Source: Thalassotalea euphylliae (lineage in GTDB: Bacteria > Pseudomonadota > Gammaproteobacteria > Enterobacterales > Alteromonadaceae). Taken from it: 64,000 nucleotides of DNA. Shown piece by piece: positions 37,920 to 47,855 of this stretch. The DNA is taken from the NCBI RefSeq assembly GCF_003390395.1, contig NZ_QUOV01000001.1, positions 3,968,001-4,032,000 of the forward strand, given 5' to 3'. Below the pieces are notes generated by a model, which was not told where the DNA came from, ran no database searches, and saw only the letters and a list, made by a program, of their open reading frames with translations. A program made the translations under genes and the position numbers. The number at the start of each line of letters is the position of its first letter. Within the stretch, counting starts at the first letter, position 1.

Positions 37920-39680
37920 TTACCAGTTCGCCACGTTTTCTGCATCGAAACTCATTGCTGCTTGAATAATATCACGAGCTGCTAACAAGTCCGCTTTGTA
38001 TGCTTCTACATTTGCTGCGTCTAATACTGGTGCATCCTGCATTAATTCGTGTAATCGAGTGAAATCAGCGTCAGAAATTTTTGAGTAAGGGTTGAATTGA
38101 ATACCCAATGCAAAACCTTTCATTTCTGACCAGTGCTTCGCTAAGTCAGTGTAATTGAAATCAGCTGTGCCTAATTTATCTAAGTCAGCGCGTGTATCGT
38201 TAATGTAGTGAACAACGGTCGCCACAATTGCACGTTCCCAAGCATCAACAGCTGCGTCACGATGCGTTAATAGTTCCGCCATTTGCTCATCTGTTAAAGC
38301 CATACCTGAGTTAGCATTAATAATTTCACGACCCGCAAGGAATGCTTCCATGGCTTGTTTAGTGAAATCTGTTGGGTTCGTGTTGCCCGCTGTTGCGCGA
38401 TCACGCTTACCAGCATTAACTGATTGGCCGAATAAGAACTCAGATTTTAAACTAATTTCACCGTCACCATCTGTGTCATGCTTACCATTGTATTCTTCAC
38501 GGTCACCAGCATCAGCATCAATTTTGCCTGAAATTTCGTTGTCTGAGTATTCAAGGTAATCAACGGTTGCACCGAAGTAACCAAAGCCTTCATCAAATTG
38601 ATGCTCAAGCGTTGAGTATGACTTACCAGATACAGCTGATACGTTATCGGTTAATAAACCTTTGCTACCATCAATGTCGTTACCTGCTGCATCAACAACT
38701 TCGTTACCTAAGTAATCGTCTGTCGCTTGAGAGTAAGTAATACCCACTAATAAAAACTTTTGAATAAGTTGCTTCAGGTCAGTACCGTTGGTGTTTAAAT
38801 AGATATCAGTAATATCTTCACCAGTTGCGGCTTGACGAATAGTACCGTTGATATGTGCTTCAGCGTTATCAGCTAACTGACCAAAGAAAATATCAACTAG
38901 GCCTTCAGGTGTTGTCGAGCCTTTCGCGCCCCAACCTTCAAAGTCACCATCGTTCCATAACTTATGCTGGCCTTTTTCATCATTACCAGCCAGTTTACCT
39001 ACAAGGTTTTTGTGGCTACCTGAAATGTCGGTTAAGAATTTTTCTTTTGCATTGGTGAAAGTGATTGGGAAGTTATCGTATTGAAGCTCTGTTGTGCGGA
39101 AGAACTTATTTAATACGTCCATCACGTCTTGACGGCTGGTTAACGTGCCATCATCTAACTCGTCTTTCAGTGTATTTGAGATGTAATGATTAAATTCTGC
39201 AATCAAAGCATGGCGAGCTGTTTGACCGGTGTAAGACACACTTGATTCACCATCAACAAACTTACTGTTGAACTTATATGTGTCGAGTAAATCATTAACA
39301 TTAATTGTTAACTCTTTTGAAAAAGTAGCACCATCAGCATCTGATACGGTTACGTTAACCGCCATTGACATTGCTTGCTCGTAGTTTGCTGCAACACCGT
39401 CAGCAAGTTTAAGCTCATCACCATCAATTGCGAACACATCGCTATCAACAGTAAATGTCATTGCACCACCTTCAGCATCTGTTGCTGAAAGCTTACCTAC
39501 TACTGCACCCGCTGCGTTTTCATCAACCGTATTGTTATCAATAGCAATATCTGTTGGTGCTGTGTTTGGTGTTGGCGTAGGCGTTACGGGACCTGTATCG
39601 TCAGAACCACCGCTGCTGCCACCACAGGCAGATAAAGTTAACGACGCTAAAATAGCTGTAGTAATTAGAGACTTTTTCAT
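37920..39680 (-). CDS. DUF4856 domain lipoprotein with cadherin-like repeat
   Basis: A 586-residue lipoprotein (MKKSLITT...LSACGG) with a Ser/Gly/Thr/Pro-rich linker, one cadherin-like domain (about residues 35-130, APTDIAIDNNTVDENAAG) and a long C-terminal helical region matching DUF4856. This family is imelysin-like in setting and often accompanies TonB receptors. The start is ATG 39680, since the preceding 14 codons add no signal sequence. It is the first gene of the iron operon, after a Fur-like box. Confidence 0.8.
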   Translation of the reverse strand: MKKSLITTAILASLTLSACGGSSGGSDDTGPVTPTPTPNTAPTDIAIDNNTVDENAAGAVVGKLSATDAEGGAMTFTVDSDVFAIDGDELKLADGVAANYEQAMSMAVNVTVSDADGATFSKELTINVNDLLDTYKFNSKFVDGESSVSYTGQTARHALIAEFNHYISNTLKDELDDGTLTSRQDVMDVLNKFFRTTELQYDNFPITFTNAKEKFLTDISGSHKNLVGKLAGNDEKGQHKLWNDGDFEGWGAKGSTTPEGLVDIFFGQLADNAEAHINGTIRQAATGEDITDIYLNTNGTDLKQLIQKFLLVGITYSQATDDYLGNEVVDAAGNDIDGSKGLLTDNVSAVSGKSYSTLEHQFDEGFGYFGATVDYLEYSDNEISGKIDADAGDREEYNGKHDTDGDGEISLKSEFLFGQSVNAGKRDRATAGNTNPTDFTKQAMEAFLAGREIINANSGMALTDEQMAELLTHRDAAVDAWERAIVATVVHYINDTRADLDKLGTADFNYTDLAKHWSEMKGFALGIQFNPYSKISDADFTRLHELMQDAPVLDAANVEAYKADLLAARDIIQAAMSFDAENVANW

Positions 39681-39798
39681 TTTCGAGATTAACCTTGTTG
39701 TTAGTATTGAGCGCATCCCCATAAGTTATAGGTTATTAAATGCTCATGCGTAAAGTTATGTAAATTTTGTAAAGCATACTAGCACAAAGATAAATGCA

Positions 39799-39817
39799 AA
39801 TGCGAATAAATATCATC
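39799..39817 (-). promoter_or_regulatory. Fur-box-like operator
   Basis: AATGCGAAT-A-AATATCATC matches the 9-1-9 Fur consensus AATGATAAT-A-ATTATCATT at 15 of 19 positions, 119 bp upstream of the first gene of the DUF4856-imelysin-TonB receptor operon. Position and gene content support iron repression by Fur. Matching is by eye. Confidence 0.5.
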
Positions 39818-39893
39818 AATAACTTTATGTTTGTTGTTTATGATCAATATTCGATTTTTGATTGTAAAAATATTAAGGGGTATCGCGCGTTCA

Positions 39894-41057
39894 CTATTCG
39901 ACTATGATGTCAGCAGACTGCGCCGTATTATCGCTTGCATTGTCGCACTTAACATTGAGTTCCATCAAAGAAAATAACTGTTGATTCACTCGATTAACAT
40001 CGAAGTAAGTTTCGACAAATTCTCGACTCTTTTGAGCCATCACAGGCCATTCATCGCTGTTTTCAATAAACCAAAGCATAGCGTTGGCAAGCGCATCCAC
40101 ATTTTTGCTTGCCACTAACTTGCCATTCTCGCCGTTAATTACAGTATCGCGACACCCTGGAACATCGGTTGTTAAAATGGGGCGGCCGATGGCCATTGCT
40201 TCCAGCACAGTTCTGGGCAAACCTTCATGATAAGAAGGCAGTGTATAAATATGACATTGTTCGATAAATGGGCGCACATCCTTTTGTTCACCCAAATAAT
40301 CAATGTACTCTCGCCATTGTCTAACATCATCGGATTTAAGCCCGTCAGGTGAGGGGTCAAAAGGACCTACAAGCTGAAAATTTACTTCAGGATATTTAGC
40401 TTTAACTTGTTGCGCAGCTTGGGCGTATTCTCTGATGCCTTTGTCACCCAATAATCGGGCGATCAAAAGAAAAGTTATAGGCTTTTCAGGCAACGGTTGT
40501 TGAGCATAGTCGGTAAGCGATACGCCTGAACCATGAACTCGGCCAGTTTTTTCAATATTTACTAACTTTTCATCAATAAATATCAGCTTGTTTTCGTTAT
40601 TCTGGAAAATCACTTTGCTCGCAGAACATAAGCTAAAACGATACAAACATTTAACCAAGCCTCGTATTAGTCGCCTTTTAAACGAGCCTTTTTCAAACGC
40701 ATAACCTAAGCCAGTTATCATCGCATAGAACTGAGTTCTGGCAATTAGCTTGGCCGCAATGCCTCCCCAAATAATTGGCTTGATAGTATATGCGAGGATC
40801 TTGTCAGGCTGCTCAGCACGAAACAGTTTTAACAATTGCCAGAGTGTCGAGAGATCCGCTAAGGGATTTAGGCCATTACGCTCAACCTTATAACCAACAA
40901 AACGAGCTCCGATAGCCTCTATCTGTTCAATAATATCGCTAGTGGCATATGCTGTTGATACCACAACATCATGCCCTTGAAGCACTAATTGCTCAATTAA
41001 GACACCGCGAAATTTAATAATGGAATCAGGGAAAGCGCCAAGAATCATTACTTTCAT
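39894..41057 (-). CDS. Glycosyltransferase family 4 protein
   Basis: A 387-residue GT-B glycosyltransferase. The N-terminal domain begins KVMILGAFPDSIIKFRGVLIEQL and the C-terminal donor-binding domain has LLIARLLGDKGIREYAQAA and the E-x7-E type motif (PSYHEGLPRTVLEAMAIGRP). It resembles enzymes of the WbpH/PglA-like group that extend undecaprenyl-linked saccharides. It is the last gene of the minus-strand arm of the polysaccharide cluster, abutting the flippase gene. Confidence 0.9.
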   Translation of the reverse strand: MKVMILGAFPDSIIKFRGVLIEQLVLQGHDVVVSTAYATSDIIEQIEAIGARFVGYKVERNGLNPLADLSTLWQLLKLFRAEQPDKILAYTIKPIIWGGIAAKLIARTQFYAMITGLGYAFEKGSFKRRLIRGLVKCLYRFSLCSASKVIFQNNENKLIFIDEKLVNIEKTGRVHGSGVSLTDYAQQPLPEKPITFLLIARLLGDKGIREYAQAAQQVKAKYPEVNFQLVGPFDPSPDGLKSDDVRQWREYIDYLGEQKDVRPFIEQCHIYTLPSYHEGLPRTVLEAMAIGRPILTTDVPGCRDTVINGENGKLVASKNVDALANAMLWFIENSDEWPVMAQKSREFVETYFDVNRVNQQLFSLMELNVKCDNASDNTAQSADIIVE

Positions 41058-42590
41058 TTACTTAACACCTCTCACTTCTGCCCTAGCAAACACATTGTTC
41101 AAAATACCTTTAATCCATTGCTTTTCTTGTTTATCAATGAATAGCCAATAAATCAGAACCAAATAACCCATAAGAAAAAGAAGGCACTGGCAGATTAAGC
41201 CAAACCAGCCACTAAGCTCAGGTATGATGAACGCAGAGCCTACAACGGCAATACTTAGTACTGGCAACATAAGAACAGCAGTTTCATAGTAAAAACGCTT
41301 AATCTCTATACCTAGGCTACCTAAGTAGCGGCTAATTAATAAAACTTCACCGATAAGTAAAGTCGCTGCAGTACCAATTGCGGCGCCAACCAGCCCATAA
41401 ATATTGACTAAGAACACGGAAAGCATGATATTTAGGCATGCAGTAGCCAGTAAAATAAGACTTTTTGTTTTATGTTTATTCATTCCGTGCAGTAATGCAT
41501 TACTAGCGCTGAGCGTTAGTACAAGGGTGAAAGGTATCATAGGAAGTAATGCGACCCAGTAAGCTAATTGAAACTCTGAACCAACAAATAGTTGGATAAA
41601 TTGCTGTCCAAATAGAATAAAAATACCGAGTACAAACGCCAGAACGATCAACTGCATTCGACCGACTTTAATAAGCTCATCAGTTAATTGTGTCATCGTT
41701 GCTTTCGCTGTCACCATGCTGATTATTTTCGGTGCGAATACGTTTGAAATCGTACTAGCAAAGGCAATAAAACATAGAATAAGCTGAATACCAACGCTAA
41801 AAATAGCTACCGCTTCGCTGCCTTGCATGTAGCCAATAATAAGGTTATCAACACGCCAGTTTATTTGATTAACAATCACAGCAAGTGCTACAAACCCACT
41901 AAAAACAGCTACCTCTTTCAAAGCTGCAAAATTAAAGCCTTGGAACGAAACTTTGAACTTAAGTTTCCAGAAAACGAAATAGATACGCATCACCGCTTGG
42001 CAAACATTAATAACAAGGTCTATCAACGCAATTTCGATCACGCCGTAACCAAGCAATAATGCACCAACAACCAGCGAGCAGCGGAGCAAAAAGAATGAAA
42101 TTTGAGAGCTTTGCTCAAAGACAAACTTTTCGTGCGCAGTAATTATGCCGGTAAAGCTGTTACTCATTAGAGTCACAATCACACTAAGTAGCAATAGCGC
42201 ATAGCTTTGTTTGAGTAGGCTTATTTCCTCTAAGGTCAAGCTCTCAGCAAACATGTTGGGTAAATGCCACCAAATATAGCTGCCCACCGCAAAGACAAGC
42301 ATCGCAATTAACGTATAGATAAACAGCACATTACCCAAAAACTGATGTTGAGCTGGTACGTCATTTTCAGCACGATACTTTGCAATGAATCGAACAGTTG
42401 TATTTGATAAGCCAAGCTCAAGTATTACGAGATAAAGTGCTAATGAAGAAACTAGGCTGTAGATCCCGTATTCACTGACCCCCAAATGATGAATCATAAA
42501 AGGGATAAGCAATAAACCGAGAATGTTTCTTAGCGAGATAGATAAGTAGCCTAACGCCACGCCTAGGCTGCGCTGTTTAGCGTCATTCAT
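41058..42590 (-). CDS. Polysaccharide flippase (Wzx-type, MATE/MVF-like)
   Basis: A 510-residue polytopic membrane protein with about 12-14 hydrophobic helices of the oligosaccharide flippase type (YLSISLRNILGLLLIPFMIHHLG at the start is typical, shown here in part). It should translocate lipid-linked repeat units across the inner membrane. Located between a glycosyltransferase and the polymerase, with an 8-bp overlap to the latter. Confidence 0.87.
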   Translation of the reverse strand: MNDAKQRSLGVALGYLSISLRNILGLLLIPFMIHHLGVSEYGIYSLVSSLALYLVILELGLSNTTVRFIAKYRAENDVPAQHQFLGNVLFIYTLIAMLVFAVGSYIWWHLPNMFAESLTLEEISLLKQSYALLLLSVIVTLMSNSFTGIITAHEKFVFEQSSQISFFLLRCSLVVGALLLGYGVIEIALIDLVINVCQAVMRIYFVFWKLKFKVSFQGFNFAALKEVAVFSGFVALAVIVNQINWRVDNLIIGYMQGSEAVAIFSVGIQLILCFIAFASTISNVFAPKIISMVTAKATMTQLTDELIKVGRMQLIVLAFVLGIFILFGQQFIQLFVGSEFQLAYWVALLPMIPFTLVLTLSASNALLHGMNKHKTKSLILLATACLNIMLSVFLVNIYGLVGAAIGTAATLLIGEVLLISRYLGSLGIEIKRFYYETAVLMLPVLSIAVVGSAFIIPELSGWFGLICQCLLFLMGYLVLIYWLFIDKQEKQWIKGILNNVFARAEVRGVK

Positions 42591-43908
42591 GTTTGGCTCG
42601 GCAGGTATTTAAGATGATCATTAGTAACAACAAGTAGCTGGTATATTTACCTAAGTTCTGTAAGCTCAAGCAATATAAACTGAAGACAATAAGCGGTAAC
42701 AAACTGATCGCATAAATTTGCTGAGTCGATGTTCTAATTTTTTCAGCTTTAAAGCACAGATAAAAAAAATAAAGAAAGATAAAACTGCCAAGCAGACCAA
42801 AACTGACAAGCAACTCTATATAAGTATTGTGGGGGCCAACAACCTCTGTAAACACGTTATTGTTCAAAAAGAAATGGTTATAGTAACCGAGGTAACCATT
42901 GATTCCTGCACCAAAGAGCAGAAAACTTAAATCTAACTGCGTAAATAGCGTTAAGTATTCCACAAAAATAGTACTACGAGCTCCAGTCAGATCGGCGGCA
43001 TTATCGCTAGAGAAACGCTCGAAAATTGCCAGTTCTGTAGCAGCACCATGCCAATAGAGCACAAAGCCTAGTACCACTAACACTGCAAAAAATACAACAC
43101 TCCGATAGACCATTTCCCCGATAGCGGTGCGAAAATACAAAACAAAGTAAAGCAACAAGCTAAAACTCGTGACCAAGAAAAAACTTCTAGAAACAGTTAT
43201 TGCCCCAACTCCTAATAATGCCGCGCAAAGCGCCAATTGGGAGATTGAAATCCGCTCTCTGGGCTGACTGGGTAAATAAAAAAATACCAATAACAAGCAA
43301 AATAACCCGAAATTGTTCGGGTCGCCGGCAGCACCAGAAAAGCGTTGTATAACATTAGTGTTATATACCACTTCGGGATGAAATACCTGACTAAGCAGGC
43401 CAAATAACGTCGAAAATACAAAGCCAAGTAGAAATGCAAACCGCAATTGCGCAAAACTGGCATATTTTCTCTTGTCAAAGATCAGCATGACCACCAACAA
43501 AAATAGTAATAGCCAACGAATAGTTTTGCTTGAGAACACCACTGGATTGTAGATGATATGCAGCAATTCAAAGCCAATCAGTACAAGTGCAGCAATAATG
43601 CCAGGAAGGTAGTATTGGCTCCTTCCGCCTTCAGTTAGCAGGTAACGCCCTAACACAGCTAAATAAATCAAAGTGGCTAGAGATACAGGCAAATAAGGAT
43701 TTGTCGAAAACGGTGCCAAACATGGGATCAAGAAAATTATCAATTGTATGCTGCGAGAGAAAGGCAACAAGCCTGCAACAGCAACCCCAATAGCAACTAC
43801 ACCTAACATTAGAACAGCTTGTTGCGTGATCGCCAAAAGTAAAAAAATAAAGCCTATTAGCATAAGCTCGACGGGAAATTTCTGTACTGACCCCAAAGTT
43901 AACTTCAT
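42583..43908 (-). CDS. O-antigen ligase/polymerase family membrane protein (Wzy-like)
   Basis: A 441-residue polytopic protein with about 11-12 helices and a Wzy_C/O-antigen-ligase type periplasmic loop (FGAGINGYLGYY, VGPHNTYIELLVSFG; the VGPHNTYIE stretch matches the conserved H-N of WaaL/Wzy). It probably polymerises repeat units; a ligase role cannot be excluded. Overlaps the upstream glycosyltransferase gene by 4 bp. Confidence 0.85.
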   Translation of the reverse strand: MKLTLGSVQKFPVELMLIGFIFLLLAITQQAVLMLGVVAIGVAVAGLLPFSRSIQLIIFLIPCLAPFSTNPYLPVSLATLIYLAVLGRYLLTEGGRSQYYLPGIIAALVLIGFELLHIIYNPVVFSSKTIRWLLLFLLVVMLIFDKRKYASFAQLRFAFLLGFVFSTLFGLLSQVFHPEVVYNTNVIQRFSGAAGDPNNFGLFCLLLVFFYLPSQPRERISISQLALCAALLGVGAITVSRSFFLVTSFSLLLYFVLYFRTAIGEMVYRSVVFFAVLVVLGFVLYWHGAATELAIFERFSSDNAADLTGARSTIFVEYLTLFTQLDLSFLLFGAGINGYLGYYNHFFLNNNVFTEVVGPHNTYIELLVSFGLLGSFIFLYFFYLCFKAEKIRTSTQQIYAISLLPLIVFSLYCLSLQNLGKYTSYLLLLMIILNTCRAKHE

Positions 43909-45011
43909 TGGATTTGATAAATACCGATAAGCTTATCGACGACTTCATCAATGGAATAACCATGACGTGAAAAACACGCCAGCGCCTTGCTATCTGCTGC
44001 TTTGGGTGTCATAAGATTTAATTGTTCAGTCCAGCGATTAGGCTCTGACAATGACAGAAATTTCAAACTGCCCATTCCCATGTCTACTTCTTTTGCGACA
44101 GTGTTTGACACTAAACACGGAAGATTACTTGCTTGCGCTTCTAGTAGGGCAACTGAAACACCCTCAAAAACTGACGGCATAATAAAAGCGTCAGCGATGG
44201 CCATAAGTTTAGCAATCTCATTATTTGACGCCAGCAGGGAAAAACGCTGATTAAGGTTAGCAGATTCAATTTGCTTCGCGACTTCTGTTTTTAACGGGCC
44301 ATCACCTACGCAAACAAAATGAATATCGTTATATAAATTCTTATCTTGCGCCAAGGCTAGCAAAAACTGATGGTTTTTTACCTTGGAAAATCGGCCGACA
44401 TGTAAAACCAAATGTTTGTGCTTAGGTAGCTGATATTTCTCGTAAAGTGCTTTTCGACTATTATCTGATAAATTGGGCAGGTTATATTTTTTTACATCGA
44501 TAGCATTGTTTAATTGTTCAAAACGACGTTGACCAAATAAGAAGCTTCCTGCTTCTTGACCACAAGCAACATATTGATTGCTAGCTGCTCTCGTTAGCTG
44601 CTTAATCACCCCAAATAAGGGTCGTAGCCATCTTGCCTCCAAACCTGCAGTATGAGAATGGCAAACTCTTACTGGTACATTGGCGAGCTTTGCTTGCCAT
44701 AACATAACCACATTCTTAAAGCTGTTGTGCACGTGAATGGCTTGGTAGCGTGTGCCATTATTTAGTATTTTTCGAAATGCAGCCATATAATTGAGCGGTT
44801 GCTGCCTAAAAGTGGGAAGAATAAAAACACGGCCGCCTAAAGCAGTAATTTCCTGCGCTAGCGGGCCGTCATTAAAGCTAATAAAGTCAAACTGCACAAG
44901 GTTTCTATCTAGCGCTCTATACCAGTTCATGACCACAGAGGAAATGCCACCTAACGCTAAGCTGGGGATAACCTGTAATACATGATGCCTAGCCATGAGC
45001 GTTATACGCAC
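43905..45011 (-). CDS. Glycosyltransferase (GT4 family)
   Basis: A 368-residue GT-B glycosyltransferase; VIPSLALGGISSVVMNWYRAL marks the acceptor domain and LHVGRFSKVKNHQFLLALA with PSVFEGVSVALLEAQAS marks the donor site. The first in-frame start is GTG 45011; ATG 44996 (MARHHV...) is equally plausible, and neither has a Shine-Dalgarno, so translation is probably coupled to the overlapping upstream gene. Confidence 0.88.
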   Translation of the reverse strand: MRITLMARHHVLQVIPSLALGGISSVVMNWYRALDRNLVQFDFISFNDGPLAQEITALGGRVFILPTFRQQPLNYMAAFRKILNNGTRYQAIHVHNSFKNVVMLWQAKLANVPVRVCHSHTAGLEARWLRPLFGVIKQLTRAASNQYVACGQEAGSFLFGQRRFEQLNNAIDVKKYNLPNLSDNSRKALYEKYQLPKHKHLVLHVGRFSKVKNHQFLLALAQDKNLYNDIHFVCVGDGPLKTEVAKQIESANLNQRFSLLASNNEIAKLMAIADAFIMPSVFEGVSVALLEAQASNLPCLVSNTVAKEVDMGMGSLKFLSLSEPNRWTEQLNLMTPKAADSKALACFSRHGYSIDEVVDKLIGIYQIQ

Positions 45012-46110
45012 TAATCAAAGTAGAACGGGTTTGTTCTAATGTATAACCACGCTGCTTAAGCTGATTATCAATTCGGTGTTTGGGTAAAACGGGAATATTT
45101 GCCGCCTTCTCAATAGCAACTTGCCAATCACTTAACGGCCTCTTCAAATCAATAAATTGGCACATTCCTAGACCAATATCAGCTTCTTCTGGTAGGCCTG
45201 TCGACAATACACAGGGCAATCCTGCGGCCTGAGCCTCCAAAGCAAATACACCAAGCCCTTCGTTAAAACTGGTCATCAAAGCAACATCAAACATGCCCAA
45301 AATATCTGCAATGTCGTTGCGCTTTCCCCAGAACCTTACTTTACCTTGAAGCCCGTTCGCTGATACTTTGCGTTCAATTTCATTACGCAATTCTCCGTCC
45401 CCGATCAAATGCAAACGTACCGCTTTACCAGCTATCTTAAGGTTTCGCTCAGTTATAAATTGCAGTAATTCAACTAAAAACTGATGGTTTTTAACTGGGG
45501 AAAATCGAGCGACACAAACTAGGTTCAAAGTATCAGTGGGCAGTCCAAGGCGACGCTTATCTGAGTCGCTAAAGTTTGTTCGATGTTGAACTTGCTCAAA
45601 GTTAAAAGCATTGGGAAGACAATCATACTGGCTTTTATGACCGAATAAGAAGCGCCCTGCATCGTTTGAAATCGCAAACTTATGGGTCGCACAAATATTT
45701 GCTAAGGTGCGTCCAAGAGCAAACATGACTTTAGTTTTGAAGCTAATTTCGTTAGTACTTTTATTGCGCGCATGAACAACGCGTACTTTTAGACCTGCTA
45801 ACCACGCAATGAAAACCGCTATACCAGAGTAGTATGAAGTATGGGCATGCAACACATCATATTGGGGCGCACATTTTAGTAGACGATATAAGCCTAACAA
45901 ATTAGACAGCAGGCCATGCCTAGGATTAGGAATGTGATGAATTGTGCCTCCAGAGGTTAAAATTTCGTCGCTAAAGTAACAGACTTCATCCGTCATAATC
46001 ACAAACTCGTTGACAACCCCTGTGCCTTCTTGCGTACGATATATATCCATCATACGACTCTCGGCGCCACCTAAGTTAAGGTTGGCGAATAAATGCAACA
46101 CTCTAATCAT
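44989..46110 (-). CDS. Glycosyltransferase (GT4 family)
   Basis: A 373-residue GT-B glycosyltransferase, a paralogue of the next gene in the operon: LFANLNLGGAESRMMDIYR at the start, CVARFSPVKNHQFLVELL and TSFNEGLGVFALEAQAAG in the donor domain. It should add one sugar of the repeat unit. Its start overlaps the acetyltransferase gene stop by 4 bp. Confidence 0.9.
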   Translation of the reverse strand: MIRVLHLFANLNLGGAESRMMDIYRTQEGTGVVNEFVIMTDEVCYFSDEILTSGGTIHHIPNPRHGLLSNLLGLYRLLKCAPQYDVLHAHTSYYSGIAVFIAWLAGLKVRVVHARNKSTNEISFKTKVMFALGRTLANICATHKFAISNDAGRFLFGHKSQYDCLPNAFNFEQVQHRTNFSDSDKRRLGLPTDTLNLVCVARFSPVKNHQFLVELLQFITERNLKIAGKAVRLHLIGDGELRNEIERKVSANGLQGKVRFWGKRNDIADILGMFDVALMTSFNEGLGVFALEAQAAGLPCVLSTGLPEEADIGLGMCQFIDLKRPLSDWQVAIEKAANIPVLPKHRIDNQLKQRGYTLEQTRSTLISAYNAHG

Positions 46111-46538
46111 GCGCTCACAACTCGTCGCGCAGGTATTCCTACCACCGTAGTGTTTGACTCCACGTCCGAAAGCACAACCGAGTTAGCGCCAATTTTAGCG
46201 CCATCGCCAATCGTCACGGGGCCAAGTATTACAGCACCAGCGCCGATAAATACCCCTTTACCTATAGTTGGCACACCGTTTTCGCTGCCTGTTTTACCAT
46301 TGCCACCTATTGTGACATTTTGATAGATCAAACAGTTATCCCCTATTTGTGCATCACGATGAATTACAACACCTAAGCCATTGTGAAAGAAGCCAACATT
46401 TTTACCAACATCAGCGGTATATTTAAGATCACAGGCAAAAATAATTCGGCTAAGTTTATAAATAATCTGGGGAATTAAAGGGATGCGTTTGAGATAAAGA
46501 TACCGCGCCAAGTAATACCAGCGAACAACTGCGTGCAT
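46107..46538 (-). CDS. Serine O-acetyltransferase-like hexapeptide transferase
   Basis: A 143-residue left-handed beta-helix acetyltransferase of the CysE-like/LbH_SAT group: GLGVVIHRDAQIGDNCLIYQ, VTIGGNGKTGSENGVP and PTIGKGVFIGAGAVILG show the hexapeptide pattern. The short form without the CysE N-terminal domain is typical for polysaccharide clusters, where it O-acetylates a sugar. It is the first gene of the minus-strand arm. Confidence 0.87.
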   Translation of the reverse strand: MHAVVRWYYLARYLYLKRIPLIPQIIYKLSRIIFACDLKYTADVGKNVGFFHNGLGVVIHRDAQIGDNCLIYQNVTIGGNGKTGSENGVPTIGKGVFIGAGAVILGPVTIGDGAKIGANSVVLSDVESNTTVVGIPARRVVSA

Positions 46539-46636
46539 AGAGGAATAAGTTTTTTGATTTTTATTATGTAATCAATTTACTATGGTTAAAAATTAAAATA
46601 AAGCACTCTAGCGCTGAACTCAAAATAAGAATAATA

Positions 46637-47230
46637 ATGATAAAAAGACTATTTGATTGCACGATTGCAGTCTCTGTTTTGCTGCTTTTATCGCCTTTGA
46701 TAATCCTCGTCGCAATACTAGTTCGCATCAATTTAGGCAGCCCGATTCTTTTCAAACAACCAAGACCTGGCTTGCACGGTAAGACCTTTCATATGGCCAA
46801 GTTTCGTTCAATGACCAGTGAAACAGATGCTGAAGGGAGCCTTCTGCCAGATGCTGAGCGTTTAACTCGATTTGGTAAATTTCTACGTGCGTCGAGCATG
46901 GATGAACTACCAGGTCTTTGGAATGTATTAATCGGCAATATGAGTTTAGTGGGGCCAAGGCCCTTATTGGTTGAATACTTGCCACTTTATTCACAAGAAC
47001 AAGCCCGTCGTCACGATGTTAAACCTGGAATTACAGGTTGGGCGCAAGTTAATGGCCGCAATGCACTGAGCTGGCAAGAGAAGTTTGATTTAGACGTTTG
47101 GTATGTAGATAACCAATCATTTTGGCTCGATATTAAAATTCTGTTTTTAACCGTTTACAAAGTGTTAAAACGCAGTGATATATCAGCGCAAGGTCAAGCC
47201 ACTATGACCAAATTTACCGGAAATAGCTGA
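46637..47230 (+). CDS. Undecaprenyl-phosphate sugar phosphotransferase (PglC-like)
   Basis: A 197-residue monotopic phosphoglycosyl transferase: N-terminal re-entrant helix (KRLFDCTIAVSVLLLLSPLI), KFRSMT, catalytic Asp-Glu in SSMDELPGLWNVL, and PGITGWAQVNGRN. It transfers a sugar phosphate, probably diacetylbacillosamine/QuiNAc4NAc-phosphate from UDP, to undecaprenyl phosphate. It heads the plus-strand arm and directly touches the acetyltransferase gene. Equivalent to PglC of Campylobacter and WeeH/ItrB of Acinetobacter by arrangement. Confidence 0.92.
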   Translation: MIKRLFDCTIAVSVLLLLSPLIILVAILVRINLGSPILFKQPRPGLHGKTFHMAKFRSMTSETDAEGSLLPDAERLTRFGKFLRASSMDELPGLWNVLIGNMSLVGPRPLLVEYLPLYSQEQARRHDVKPGITGWAQVNGRNALSWQEKFDLDVWYVDNQSFWLDIKILFLTVYKVLKRSDISAQGQATMTKFTGNS

Positions 47231-47847
47231 TGACTAAGCTAATGATTATTGGCGCAGGGGGTCATGGCCGTGTGGTTGCCGATTGTGCGCAGGCGATGGG
47301 GAGATTTGAGGAAATTGTCTTTGCTGACGCCAGTTATCCTAACAGAGAGTTCAATAGCCATTGGCCTATTGTTGCTCAGGATACTGGATGGCAAAAATAT
47401 TTGAACCAATACGAATTCATCGTCGCCATCGGTGATAACCATGCAAGACTGAAGATGATCGAGGAAATTCGTAAAGCAGGCGGTCAGTTGGCTAGCTTGA
47501 TTCATCCTGCTGCAGTAGTTAGCCCCTACGCAAACATAGGCGATGGCTCGGCAATTTTTGCCAATGCTGTTGTTAGTGTTAATTGTCAGCTAGGTCTCGC
47601 AACGATAGTAAATCACAACGCAACTATCGACCACGACTGTAAGCTCGGTGACGCCTGTCATATCGCACCTGGAACTAATATTTCAGGCGGTGTAACACTT
47701 GGCCATAAGGTCTGGGCAGGTGTCGGTAGTACTATTATTCAAAATCGCCAATTAGCGGATAACGTTTACCTAGGTGCAGGTACGGTTGTTATTAAAGATA
47801 TTGAGCAAGCTGGCACCTATGTCGGTAATCCAGCGCGAAAGTTATAA
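47230..47847 (+). CDS. NeuD/PglD-type sugar N-acetyltransferase
   Basis: A 205-residue acetyltransferase with a Rossmann-like N-terminal domain (LMIIGAGGHGRVVADCAQAMG in part) and a C-terminal hexapeptide beta-helix. The catalytic His is in NHNATIDHDCKLGD. PglD acetylates UDP-4-amino-sugar made by the neighbouring dehydratase and aminotransferase. It shares its first base with the stop of the sugar transferase. Confidence 0.9.
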   Translation: MTKLMIIGAGGHGRVVADCAQAMGRFEEIVFADASYPNREFNSHWPIVAQDTGWQKYLNQYEFIVAIGDNHARLKMIEEIRKAGGQLASLIHPAAVVSPYANIGDGSAIFANAVVSVNCQLGLATIVNHNATIDHDCKLGDACHIAPGTNISGGVTLGHKVWAGVGSTIIQNRQLADNVYLGAGTVVIKDIEQAGTYVGNPARKL

Positions 47848-47855
47848 GGTTTTAC

